A stretch of 64,000 nt of DNA from Sclerotiophoma versabilis (lineage: Eukaryota; Ascomycota; Dothideomycetes; Pleosporales; Didymellaceae). The position numbers and the translations under genes were made by a program. Location of the stretch: positions 434,001 to 498,000 of the forward strand of contig JAAROD010000007.1 of the NCBI GenBank assembly GCA_012274445.1, in the 5' to 3' direction. This document shows, piece by piece, positions 34,001 to 45,970 of the stretch. Each line of letters opens with the position of its first letter. Position 1 is the first letter of the stretch. The notes beneath the pieces were generated by a model, which searched no databases, was not told the origin of the DNA, and saw only the letters and a list, made by a program, of their open reading frames with translations.

Positions 34001-35200
34001 CTAACGCATGATCCGACTGCGTGATCCCAGACTGACGACCAGATTCTTGGGAATCGACGACTCGCAACATACACGTCTCCACGTCATGTACTCCCTACGA
34101 CCGTTTGCTGGGATGAACAATGCCTTGTCAGCCCAGATCAGCCAATCGCCTAAATGAATTTGCGCCTGTATACATGAACGACGCCGTAGGTGACCCAGTG
34201 TTCTGCATGCAGGCACTCCTTACACAACAGGAGCTGTGACTGAGCCAGAATTCCATCAATGCATGCAAGCGACGAACGCCTCTAACTTTCCATCATCTGC
34301 AATGCGATTGCACTGCGGAAATCTCATAAATTGCAAAATTGCGATTATGATGATTTATTCACATGGGCTACAACGAAGAGCAAAACCGTTTGTCAGGTTT
34401 GCACTAGGTATTTCTATTGAGTTTTGGCTCGGCAGAGTTGCCAGCAGCCCCTTGCTGGGCTCTGGCGGTACCGCCGCCAGCGGGCCGGCACGGGCAGCAG
34501 GAAAGGTGCACTGATACAGCACTGACCGTGCCTCGATAGATGCAAGTCGGAACCATGACTGCAAAGAAGTGTTTCGGTCGTGCTCTTGTCAGTACATAGG
34601 TTTTGGCGCCCTTCTTCACAAAATGTCCACCATTACCGCTAGGCCATCAACGGCGCATGCAAGAGGCCGAAGATGGGCTTACCAAGTGTGCGCCTCATGA
34701 CACGGCCCTGGGCCATTGTTGTTTGTACACGGGCTTGCAGCTGACGCTGACCAGAACAGGCGTGTCGCGTAAGCAATGAGTCGAGTGAGAAAGGTGGTGC
34801 GGATATTGTCACCAGAGTGTCGGATTCAGGCCCAAACTCTCACCACGGGCTACTGTGCAAAAGCGTCGCGCATGCCGACCGATGATGGTCGGCCGTGGGA
34901 TAAGTGCCGAGGGCGCTGTTCCATCGCGCGCACATGCCCTGGAGTGTTATGGTTGCAGCACCTGTCACGGTTTCACTCGTGTCGAGACAATGGCAGGCCA
35001 GCATCGAACGGCGCTGGGGCAGGCAAAACGTGTGGACGGCAGCACCTGGAATGGTGGCAGGGCTTGCTCTAGCTGACCCAAGCAGCCGGCGGCGATTGGG
35101 CGGACGGAAAGCTGTCCCCTTGGTCAGCCACCAGGGAGCCAAAGCAGAAGCGGCATCATTCATGCGCATGACCGTGCACTAAGATTTTCGTGTGCTGAGC
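31096..35200. other. long gap without a recognised gene
   Basis: About 4 kb in which no frame shows a domain, an intron pattern or a convincing start. The left third is A/T-rich with degenerate-looking sequence and could be an old repeat or transposon remnant; I cannot match it to a family. The right third turns G/C-rich. Confidence 0.45.
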
Positions 35201-35204
35201 GGTG

Positions 35205-35300
35205 AGGGCGCAGAGCAGAGCAGGGCAGAGCAGGGCAGAGCAGGGCAGGATAGGACGGGGCAGGACAGGGCAGGGCAGGGCAGGGCAGGGCAGAGCAGCA
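35205..35300 (+). repeat. pentanucleotide tandem repeat (CAGAG/CAGGG)
   Basis: About 19 imperfect copies of a 5-mer, GCAGA or GCAGG, occur one after another, with a small break near 35250. The array lies about 1 kb before the LaeA-like gene. It is purine-rich on the plus strand. Confidence 0.85.
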
Positions 35301-36290
35301 TGAGGCAGGTAGCATGGCAACGTGGGCCAGGAGAGCAGCGGGGCGGGTGTTGCATTCCTCAGGGCGGCGGCGAGACGCTGGAGCAGCAGCGCGGTGCAGG
35401 GCAGCAGCGGAGCGGTTCTAGGGCGTGGCTCTGGCTGGTGACATGGCGCTGGCAGGGAGCTGGCAGGGAGCTGGCAAGGAGCGCTGGGTGAGGGGCACAG
35501 GACACGGGCTGGGGGGATCCGCCGAACTGGCTATTCGCAGAACCGACAGGATGGACAGTGGGACCAGGCCTAAGCCCGTCTCAGCCACGCTCCGAGCACA
35601 CAGGCGGGCTCCTCGCTGTCGCAACGGACAGGGACCAGGGTTGCAAATTAATAGTGGTGCTGTTAATGGCTTAATGCACGGGCGGTTCCCAGAGGCACCA
35701 GCAAGTGGATCCAGCCGCCTCGGGCTGCCTCTGCTCGGGGACGCAGCTGTGGACGAGCAGGAGGGCAGCGTCTGCAAGTCTGCGAAGGGACGCTTGAGGT
35801 GCATCGGTGCAGGGGTGTGCGGGTGCTGTCTTAAATAACCGTCCCGCATCGCTCCTGCCCTGATGACTGCGTGAATCCCGGCCGTCCTGCTTGCCCAAGT
35901 GCTCCGCGATCCCAGCAGCCCGTCTCGACTAATAAAACCGACACCGTTCGCACGCAGCATCGCCCGCACTCCCAGCACCCAGCGGCCAGCATCCAGCGCT
36001 CGTCCGCCCAGCACAGAAGCGCACATCGCCCGCCGCCGCTGCCGTTGCTGCTGTTGCTGCTGCTGTTGCTGCTACTGCTGCTGCCACCGCCGCCGCCGCC
36101 GCCGCTGCTGCTACCGCCGGCGCTCCCCCAGCCTGTATCCTGTGTCCTGCAGGCTGCGACTGCGCTCGCGTCTTATGACCAGCGCGCCCTCACGCACGGC
36201 ATCAGTTCCCCGCCCGGCTGACGAGGCGGTTTATTAGTCGACGCTGCCCTCGCCGCCCACGAGGCCTGTTTGCTGCTCGACTTCGTTCCA
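35301..36290. promoter_or_regulatory. G/C-rich upstream region of the LaeA-like gene
   Basis: No gene supported, although long frames exist because of high G/C and few stops. The region probably contains the promoter and 5' leader of the methyltransferase gene, including a CTG/CCG tract listed separately. Confidence 0.4.
36030..36120 (+). repeat. CTG/CCG trinucleotide tract
   Basis: About 30 triplets, mostly GCTGCT or CCGCCG with single variants (TTG, CTA), form a microsatellite. It ends about 170 bp before the first ATG of the LaeA-like gene, so it probably lies in its leader or core promoter. Confidence 0.85.
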
Positions 36291-37716
36291 ATGGTCACAA
36301 TGGCATCGAATGGGTGAGTGCACTGCTCCTCCCCGCTCCGTGCGACCTCCAGTCCCGCGTTGGCGCCCGCGCAGCCCGCTGTGCAGCGCCTGGCGTCATG
36401 GCCGAAAGCCAGGCAGCGATGAGCAAGGGCAGGTGACTGACTGAAGCTGCAGACTGCCCGTGCCCGCTCACAACAGCAACTATCTCGAAAATGGCCGCTA
36501 CTACCACGGCTACCGGAGAGGCATCTACCAATATCCGTGCGACGAGGTGAGCCCAGTGGGAGCCGCGCCCCGTCCCCGCCCCGTTCTGACCCGCACCTGC
36601 AGCTCGAGAAAGACCGCATGGACATCTACCACAAGCTGTTCTCCGTCGCACGGAGAGACATGCTGCACCAGGCGCCTGTGCCACAACACGGCGAAACTCG
36701 CATCCTCGACTTGGGCACCGGCACCGGCATCTGGGCAATCGACATGGCCGAGTAAGTTGGGCCCTGCCACCTGCAGCCTGTGCTGTGCCAAGCTAACCGC
36801 GTGTGCAGCAAATTCCTGAACGCCGAGGTGCGCTGACCCGCCGTGCTGCATTGCGGTATGAGACAGACAGCTGACGATAATCCTGCAGGTTTTGGGCCTG
36901 GATCTGGTCAACATCCAGCCGGAAAGGTAGGAGCCCAGCCTTGCCCCTGTCTGCCGGCACACGCACTAATTTGGCGCCCATGCAGAATCCCCCCGAATCT
37001 GCGTTTCCGTGTACCACGCGACTACGAGAGCCCGTGGTCGCTAGGCGAGGACTCCTGGGACCTGATCCACCTACGCATGGCCTGCGGCAGCGTCACAAGC
37101 TGGCCGGAGCTGTACCAGAAAGTCTTTGCGTACGCTTTTCCTCGTGCGCCTGCATCATCCACACTAACAGCACCTCAGCCACCTGAAGCCAGGCAGCGGT
37201 TGGATAGAGCACGTTGAGATTGATATGCAGCCGCGCTGCGACGATGGCACCCTCGACCCCAAGGGCAAGCTCGTCCAATGGTACGGCTACCTCGCGGACG
37301 CAACATGGCGAGTCTCGCGCCCAATCGCCTACGACCACCGAACCCGCCAGAACCTGCAAGCCGCCGGCTTCATCGACATCCAGGAAACCGTCATTCGCGT
37401 TCCTTACAACTCATGGCCCAATGATCCGCACCAGAAAGACATTGGCAGGTGGTACAACCTGGGCATCACCGAGGGACTGGACGCACTGTCATTTGCCCCT
37501 CTCACACGTGTCTACCAGTGGGATCTCAACGCCCACGTCAAACCACTCCTCGACGGCGTCAAAAAGGAGATATGCAATCGCAAAATTCATGCGTACAACA
37601 ACATGTAAGTCATCTCATTTCTGGTTGGCCGTTGTACTAGTTCAATCCGGGACTGAACCAATATTGACCCCTTGCTCCGCAGTCATATCTGGACCGCCCG
37701 TCGTCCCCAGCAATAG
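36291..37716 (+). CDS. LaeA/LAE1-like SAM-dependent methyltransferase
   Basis: Eight exons: 36291-36313, 36453-36546, 36603-36751, 36809-36827 (19 nt), 36889-36926, 36986-37129, 37179-37604 and 37683-37716, giving about 308 residues. Motif I is ILDLGTGTGIWAID (about 73-86). Upstream is the LaeA-family block YYHGYRRGIYQYPCDE followed by EKDRMDIYHKLFSVAR; downstream are YESPWSLGEDSWDLIHLRMACGSV and WIEHVEIDMQPRCDD, and the C-terminus ends IHIWTARRP. LaeA works in the nucleus with velvet proteins and controls secondary metabolism and development. The protein lacks the long N-terminal tail of Aspergillus LaeA, so it could be LAE1 itself or a LaeA-like paralogue. A second ATG at 36300 is an equally good start. 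No secondary-metabolite backbone gene is visible in the window. Confidence 0.88.
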
Positions 37717-40700
37717 CATCTCAATATGCTACAATTGCGCTTGTAATAATGCCATTAGTGCTGTTGCTATTTCTGGCCGGGTTCGCCAGCCACGACCCCT
37801 GCTCTGGCCGACACCTTTGACAACCCGGACCATCTTACATTCCTCCCACTATTTCGTGGACTTTACGAACGGCTCTCGAGAAGCTGTTCTGCGACTTTCG
37901 ACAGTCGCTCCGGCGCTATGGACATTCCACGTCCCGAGAGCGTATTGCCAACCCCAGATTCGCCGCCCCCGCCCCATGGGTGGGTTGCACGATTGCTGAG
38001 TCTGTGATTGTGCAGGACGGCATTCCACAGTGCATTCCATATTGCTTCGCTATGGGCTCGGACTTGTGCTTGAGCACTCATCACTTCAATCTGGCGGCGT
38101 TGTTTGCGACGAAAAAATTCCGTGTTCTTCGGTAAACACATCATATTAGGCGTTCGGTCGTGCTTGGGAGTATGATACCTTGGTTTTACTACGACGACAT
38201 CTGAACGACTTGAGACGAGGTTGTGTTTTGAGCAGTTTTCACCTTTTCCATGCATCTCATCATCTCGTTTGCAGTACCGGCTCTTGCTTTTTACGCCTAG
38301 GTTGGATGTCTCAGCGTTTACGCATCTCCGCAAGGCTTTCTCAGATTTCACGGCGGCTTGCCTGAGCGCCCTCTGCACTAGGGCCCTCGCATTTTTCTTA
38401 TTCTGTAGTGACCTCCAGGCCTTCAGATCTTTCGGCGAAGCATCTCACCTTTCGTTGTATGAATATTGTTCTCAAAGTATATAATATTTGCCATCAAGTC
38501 TTCGTCCTCACTCAGCAAAGTCAGCTTTGCCATGACCTGATTCGGCCGGCGATCCTCAGCTCGCACGCGAACATGCTTGCAGATCCCCACCCCCATCTGA
38601 CCGTGGCCGCCACAGAATTCTGTACGTCAACCAGCCACAAGTCGGACATTACTGTTCTTTGCATATGTCATTGCCACGCGTCGCGTTTAACGTCCCCGGG
38701 AACAAGCCATGTGCTCTGACAGTTATTGGCACTGCTTAAACGGCGCGTGGAATACTCGGCCTTGCTAGGCTGAACACCAAGACTTCACACCGGCTGCGAT
38801 GCATGCTGCAAAACATAATCGCAAACGGACTTCTTACTGAATCAAGCTGTAGGCCACCTCAATGGAACGAAAACGAGTAGCTCACGCGAACGAGGTATCC
38901 ATATGTCGATTGGGCCCTGACCCTTACTCGAGCAGCGATGCTGATCTCACAGTGCTGGTAATGAACACGAGAGATTGCTAACATAATTCGTCTGAGCGAT
39001 CAAGTAACAACTTGGCGCCGCAACAGGCGGGGGAGGTACTGCAAAGCAGGAGCCACGGGAACTCGCTCGGCCGGCCCAACCCCTTGGGAGGAATTTGGCG
39101 TGCACCTGGCCCGACCGAACGCCGCTGCTCCCGCCTCGCTTCACCATTCCATTTCCTGCTCCTGCAGAATCCTTCCGCGCGTCATCTTCGCGATACTTGC
39201 TGACCATTGCATCGTGGTCAACCACTTGCTAATACGAGACAAGCTGACGGCCCTTTCTCGGCCACACATACAGGCTGTCTTCTACGCCTCTGCCAGCAAC
39301 GCGAGCCTGCGACGCAATCTCGTCTATCTGACACCAGCAACCCGCGAACACGGCGCTGGCCGATTCTTGTCGGCGACCACCACTAATAGATGCTGACTAA
39401 GAAGGTTCAATTCGCTGACGGACTGTCTCCCCGGCGCCTATCGCCAGTCCGATGGGATCAGCGTGTGGAGAAATAAGGGTTGAAGCACGCGTAGAAATTC
39501 TCTTTCTCCGGCTCACACTCCAACAGGACGACTCCACCAAGCCCGCACATCAGCCAAATGGAGTAATCCGTTCGCACGCTATCGAGGAAGCTCTAAATCG
39601 TTGTACGCACCGATCATCTAGCTCCAGGTCCTGACTCCTGCATCTGCATCTGCACGCCGGTGCCTGGGAGATTTGCGGACCGGCCGCGCCGTAGCCGCGC
39701 CTCATCTCCACGGCGACTTTACTTATCGCCTTCCCCCGTTCCTCCAATGCACAAATTACTCCGACCCTAAATTGCATGTTCGTCGTGTCATGACCTCACA
39801 CGATCATCAGCGCCTTTATCCGGGTACGACACGGCACGGGCGTGTGTAAGTGTCTTCCAATGCGCTGGAGACCTCATCTCCCATACGCTGGGACGTCTAC
39901 TTGACAATCCTGGAAGTCATCAGCTTACACCAAACCTCCTACCTCCACGGAGAAGGATACAGTCATGTTCGCTAGATGTAGGAACGTCGGTCCTGTACTT
40001 GGCAGAACGAATTACCAGTTCAAGCGGCAGGTACAGACAGCGCACCCGAAGGCTGATGCTTTCTCCTTCCGACTGCAAAATTGACGGTCACAGTGCCCTC
40101 TCGCGCCGACGTCGCACGCTCAGTAAGTGCATTCCATCTTCTCCACTACTTCCATGATGAGCAAGCTGGGGCCATATTAGTTCCTCCCCAATGCACACTT
40201 CTGTGAGCACGGGGTTGCAGGAACAATGCTTCCAAGCACCAGCAATTCCATATCTTCTCAACATACCTGATACAATTTGTTAGTTGCTGCAGCCGATAAA
40301 GCAGTTCAGCAGACGCATGCTAACGAGTAGCTCTCAGGGCCGAAACTTCCAAAGGTAGACCCACACCACTACACGAACCGTTCTCCATGTCGAGAGGCGC
40401 TATCGTGAACCGATCGATTAGAGGACAGCTCTACTGCATGTTCGCAAAAAAGCAGAACTTTTTGCTATGCAACTAAGATCGCAGCTGCACGTAGCTCTGC
40501 TTGAGAACGATCTTGTTAAAGCATTGCACTTTATAATTGGAGGATCAATTACCCGTGTCATGTTCTAGTGTAGGTTCTGCCCCTTCGTGCGTATCGTCCC
40601 TGCGTTGTAACAGCGTGCTTGTGGCTGCAGCATGCAAAGGATCGTTGACAGCTTCACACGATCCTGCAGTCTAGATGCTTTGTGAGGCTGACCAAAGCTG

Positions 40701-41886
40701 AGGCACGTTGTAGCTGACGTCACGGGTAAAAAAGCCGCGGTGTTGCAGCCAACCCTTGCGGGACAAACTTCCGCCAACCAAGTGAGTCCATCTATTCGAT
40801 CTTGAATACGATGCACGTGTTCTTTGGAAATTGGGACACAACGGTCCTGTGTCTTTTTCCCCTCATAGTCGGCCGAAGGAGCTTCCAGCCTCAACGCCTT
40901 CAGTAGGACCGCCGACATGCTGAAACATGTGCCGCACATCTAGGGTATTCGAATATGTAAACGTCACACCCATTTCTCTCAATCGCATTTGACTTGCGCA
41001 CTTTGTTTTCGCGCAATTCATATCATTGAAGAACTGGGTCGGGATGACCAACGAGAACAAAGGCAACGAGTTTGAAGCAACAATGACGTCCAAACTTTTA
41101 TTGTCGTTGCCGGGACGCTTTGCCAACGTCAGATGCTGATGTCTGATGATCAACTACACGGAAGTCACCTTCACAGCCTTATGGACTGTGATCAATCTTT
41201 GTTCCGAGTTGCTTTCGCAAACGGCAGGTCTGCGTTCGGCAAAGCAGACGCCGCAGGCCTCCATAGAACAAGCCATGACTGAGCCTTATGCAGTCCCTCA
41301 ATCGACCCACGATTCCTTGCATCTACAACGCATTTGACCAACGTCACGCCACAGCTATAACACGTTTCTACGTCGTTCCTCATCAGCGATGATGCCAGCA
41401 CCTTCGACGCCCCAATGTTATGGTAGCGATTGCCGTTGCCAAGCCTTGTGCTGGCTCAGATCGCTCTGGTATCCCTGCACCCTCACCACATGCATGCCAT
41501 GACAGCCGGAAGGAGCCGAATTGGCAAATCCTGACGTCCATCTTGATACTGATCGTCAAAGAGAGGATTTGCGCGTGCATCCTGATTTGCTCGGAAGTAC
41601 AGAAGGGTTCCGGCATGGTGAAATCATGGTGAGTGAATTGGGTGATACAGGCAGGGGCCTATGGCTGACAAACGTGCTTTCCTTGCTTATGGGTGTGACG
41701 ACGTTATGTTGAGGGGAACAGTCTTGTGAGTGGGCAGTTTTTGGCTGGAGGGGAGGAATATAAGGGAGCGAGGTCATCGCCATCTAGAGAGCACCTTACC
41801 ATCATCACATACAACACTAGCGTTCTTCGAGCGACCAAAGACCTCCGCGCTTCTCAACACTACAACTAACAAACCAAATCACAACA
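37717..41886. other. long gap without a recognised gene
   Basis: About 4.2 kb. The open frames are short and have no domain, and I could not build a spliced gene. A TATA-like element (AATATAAGG, about 41757-41765) lies about 120 bp before the next gene and probably serves it. Confidence 0.45.
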
Positions 41887-42621
41887 ATGGCTTTTGGACG
41901 TCGCGCCAACCTAGATCGAGCTGCAGCGCCAACCAGCGACTACGGCGCCCCTGCTGTCCGCTCAAACAGACTCCACCGCCCTCTCCTCGCTGCAAACCAT
42001 GCCTTGCACGTCATCTCCTCCGTGATTGTCCTTGGTATCTCCGCATACTTTATTCACAACTACAATCACAACTCGCACCTGCGGTACTGGGTCGCTCTTG
42101 TACGTCACCCATTACATCCACCCGCCTCCTCTTTCCCTTCTTGATAACGCAGGAAAACAGTCACTAACATGCCCTCCAGGCCGCTGTCGACACATTCCTA
42201 TATCTTCCCGCTCTTATCCTCCCAGCCATTAAGAGATATAAAGGCTACCTCGCCCCGCTGGCGTGGGTTCTGTCGTACCTATGGCTCACAGCCTTCATAT
42301 TTTCATCGCAGGACTACAACTACAACGGCGGATGTGCTGTAAACTCACCTCGCTTCGTGAACAAGTGCAGCCTGAAGCACACGCTTGAGGCTTTTACTTT
42401 CATTGCTTTGTAAGTTACTCTCTTTCATCTCAGCTTCATGATGGGTATTGTTTGCTAATTGATGTCGAAGCTTCACCAGTCTGGTTGGTACGCTGCTTGA
42501 GGCTCGTCTATGGGACATCCAGCGCTTCAAGGGTACTCACCCTGTTGGTGTTGAGAAGGAACACGGTGTTGGTGCTGCGCCCGTTGCCGGTGCTCCTACT
42601 GAAGCGCATCAGACTGTCTGA
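41887..42621 (+). CDS. four-span membrane protein (MARVEL-like)
   Basis: Three exons: 41887-42099, 42180-42409 and 42471-42621, giving about 197 residues. The spliced protein has four hydrophobic helices: VISSVIVLGISAYFI; AAVDTFLYLPALIL; LAPLAWVLSYLWLTAFIF; and, across the second junction, EAFTFIALFFTSLVGTLL. The loop before helix 4 has NGGCAVN and NKCS, a Cys pair placed like that in fungal MARVEL proteins. The C-terminal tail is short, hydrophilic and Ala/Gly-rich. MARVEL proteins organise membrane domains or vesicle traffic; no specific role can be given. All intron borders are GT-AG. Confidence 0.78.
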
Positions 42622-42899
42622 GCCTGTGTGGAATAGTAGGGTTTCGACGTGTGTATGGAGGAAGCATCAACTGAGTAATCGCAATAGCTCTGGCCCGTCA
42701 ACGAAAAACATGATGACGACCGCTTTTACGATAGTATTGACCCGCAGATGCGACGACGTGGAGGCCTCACTGAGACTGGGAGTCAGGGATATGGTTGTAA
42801 TGTTTAATAGTAACTTGAACATGGTTTAAAATGATTCCCGAGTCTTGGACCGTGAAATTGAAGCTTTTTGACACACAGCAAATAAGCTGTTACAAATAC

Positions 42900-42914
42900 T
42901 TTTTTTTTTTTTTG
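42900..42914 (+). repeat. poly-T run of 15
   Basis: Fifteen T residues lie in the region 3' of the membrane-protein gene. Confidence 0.95.
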
Positions 42915-43396
42915 ATGGTGGTAGATGATGTATTGCCTTATCAATGAGCCATCTTACACTGTAATGTCTCTACTTTTTCTTGCTGGTGAGAGAGGTAGCC
43001 TCTCTTCGTATCGGCAATACCAACACACGATCGCTTCTCCCATACATCCCCACCGTTTAAAAACACCCCCCCCTCCCCCCCTCCCGAAAACATCTTCCCC
43101 CAACATCCTTTCCTCATCTCAAACACGTAGCTAGACCCACCGTCGAAACTCGATGGTCTTTAGGGGTTAGAGTGTGTTTGTGCAAATAGCGAACCGCACT
43201 GCTTGTAGATTACAACGGCGAAAAAAGCATCATAGCCTATGATGCAGAGGCGACTACTCAGTAGTATTTTTTTTTATAAGCGGGTTGGAAGAGAATCCGG
43301 TGATGGTGGTGAATTACTGTTTAACTTCCAAAGGGTACACGATCGTGGGGTATGTATATGTATCCCGGGGTTATTGGGGCTGCCATAGGCGTTACC

Positions 43397-43412
43397 GGGG
43401 GGGGGGGGGGGG
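43397..43412 (+). repeat. poly-G run of 16
   Basis: Sixteen G residues lie in intergenic DNA. Confidence 0.95.
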
Positions 43413-44063
43413 TTTCGGGCTTTTGAGAAATTGGTCCCGGGTTGGAAATGAGCGTTTTGTTTTTGTGTGTGATAAAGCGTAAAAAGGTACACAAGCCTAG
43501 ATGACTTTGGAGAATTGGTGTTGGGGCTACTTGAGCTGCACGTGCATGTTTGGGAAGTTGATCTGGTGTTTTTTGCCACTTTGAGTTGTCTGTCTGTATT
43601 GTACTCTACGCAGTCTGATTCCAATACCTCCATTATCATCCGATCACGTACATGCTTTGGCGTCTTATGGAGGCTGGTTGGTGGTTGATGATTGAGAATG
43701 CTGAGGTTTGCCCCACTATTGGATGTGTTGGATTTGCGGAGGGACCCAATGCGTACACCAGTAGATTGATAGCACACATAGCGGTGGCGTTCGTTACGTC
43801 CTAATAGTATGCTGCGAAGAATAATGCGGCTTTTCCTTAGGTTTGGGGTGTTTTCCTCTGCCAAGCTGATGCAAAACCTCATGTAGGATGTTGATAGCGA
43901 AAGGGCTGCGACTACTTTCGTTGCCCCGGTCAGATCTTAGCAGCTCAATTCCGGGGCGACAAGGATTCCTCACCCTCGCAGCAAGCCATGCAAGCCGAAG
44001 ACTGTAACATATGCTGTGGCTGTTATGCTCTTGCATGCACCGTAACTATACATGTTCAGCCGC

Positions 44064-45692
44064 TCACAGGCGATATCTGAAGCTGAAGGTCTTCCAATCA
44101 GTGACATCGTCGAAATCCTCGGCTTGCAGATCGACCTCAACAACTTGGGTACCCTGATAAGCCCCATCGGCGATCTTGCCAGCTACTACCCCTGCAGACC
44201 CTGCACTGCCCTTGACGCCTTCCTCCGCCTCCCTCTTCTTGTTCAACCACTGTAGATAGCACCTGAGAACGACTGCCAGCCCAACAACCAAGCAGTAACA
44301 TACAAGGATCGCCCTGAATGCAGTGTTATAGTGAGGCGCTTCATCCGCGCGAAAGAATTGCGGTCCTGCAATGTTGCCTGCGCAATAGGCGATGAACAGC
44401 AGTGCAGTCATGGTCATTTTCTTGGTTACGCCCTTGTAGTTCGCACCTACAAGTGACATGAGTAGCGGGATTGCGCCAGGGCCTGTTGAGAGCAGGAAGT
44501 AGCCAAAGAGCTGGACACCTGATGAGGTTTTCGGGCGGGCGTAGATCAGCAAGCTGCCCACCACAGCGGGTATGACGACGCAGATGATCAAGATACAGTT
44601 CATCTGGCGGAAACGGCCAGCAAGCCAACCTGTGCCTGCAATTGTACCAGCTGCGATGACAGATGCCGGAATGACGAGAAGTGTTGACTGCAGGCTTGTA
44701 AATCCGAAGCTTTTGATCACTAGGTTGCCAAAATTCTGAGTACCCCCGTTAGGTATCTGGGTAAGCAGGCTCATACTGAAGATAATCCACGTCTTTGGGT
44801 CGCGAAGGCACTCGAGCGCCTGGTCGAGCTTCCACTTAGTATTGTCGGTTCTTCCAGTACCTGCGAGAATTACGCGTCGTGCTGCAATTTCACGTTCTTC
44901 TTGGGTGAGAAACTTGGCTTTCGCAATGCTATCCGGTAGGAAGAGAAGCATTGGAATACCCCAAAGGAATGTCAGGGACCCAAGAATGATGTACATCCAA
45001 ATCCATGGCGCAAGCGAGTCCTCGATGTGACCTACGCCATATGCGAGAAAGGATGCGACGAGACCACCGACAGAGTTGCCAGCAAACCACAAGCCTGTGC
45101 GCGTTGGTATCTCATCTCGCGTATACCTATCAAACGTCAGGATACAGTTCTCGCTAACAACGTCTTTCGACAATGCTGTCAAATCTTACCATGTACTTGT
45201 GATGAAGAGGAAGGCTGGAGTGATTGTAGCTTCTGCCACCCCAAGGAGAAACCGCACGGTGATCAGCCCCCCATAATTGGTGCAGGCCGCAGTAGTCGCC
45301 ACAACGGCACCCCAAACGAACGTGTTGACAGCCAAGTACTTCGCCACAGGGAGCCGAGTGATGAGGAACGTGGTTGGATATTCCCAGAAGAAGTAGCCGA
45401 AGTAAAACACACTAGAAACCCAGGAATACTGTTGACCCTTCAGGTGCTGCAAAATATCAGTACGAAGGATATTCGACTACAATCGGGACGAAGAGTGACG
45501 TACAGTGTCCTCTCGCAAGCCAAACACCGAAGCTGAAGACAGGATCGTCTTGTCCATGAAGTTCAAGTTGTACGTGATGAACATAAGTGGGATTAGTCGC
45601 CAGTCAATCTTTCGTAGGACACGCTTTGCCATGTCGTCGGCATACTGCTCCACCTCGTGGGCGACTTCTTGTTCCGGGACTGAGCTCTCCAT
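44064..45692 (-). CDS. MFS transporter of the Dal5-like anion:cation symporter family (allantoate permease type)
   Basis: Three exons on the minus strand: 45692-45504, 45446-45190 and 45126-44064, giving about 502 residues. The N-terminal block KIDWRLIPLMFITYNLNFMDK, the segment YFFWEYPTTFLITRLP, and RFLLGVAEATITPAFLFITSTWYTRDE across the second junction are hallmarks of Dal5/Tna1-type permeases. Twelve membrane helices are visible, ending in a hydrophilic tail. The family imports carboxylates and nitrogen compounds such as allantoate, nicotinate, biotin precursors or dipeptides. The substrate here is unknown. The introns are 57 and 63 bp and both junctions keep the family pattern. Confidence 0.92.
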
Positions 45693-45970
45693 AATACCGC
45701 ACTCTCACGCCGCTCGGGTGATGATTTAATGTAGATGAAGCAATGACAAAAGAGCGCACGTAGGTCCTTAAAGCGGTTGAAAGCCTTATGTGGCCAAGCA
45801 TCCGGAGACGAGTCTTATCGGTGCTTGACATGGGTGGTGTTGTCGGCCAACGATATCGGAGATAGTGTAACCGCAAGATGCAAGGAGTGGGGCAAGCCAA
45901 GATTGAATTGTGGATCATCAAAGAACATTCCTATTCAGGCGTACCGCAGCGGAAGATAACATCCAGAGCC

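Larger units (their letters stand above)
42622..44063. other. intergenic region between convergent genes, with homopolymer runs
   Basis: No supported gene. It contains T15 at 42900-42914, a C-rich stretch near 43066-43085, and G16 at 43397-43412. Confidence 0.5.

Noticed and set aside
35418..36026. 202-codon open frame on the minus strand
   Set aside because: It results from G/C-rich repeat DNA with few stops; no domain and biased composition.
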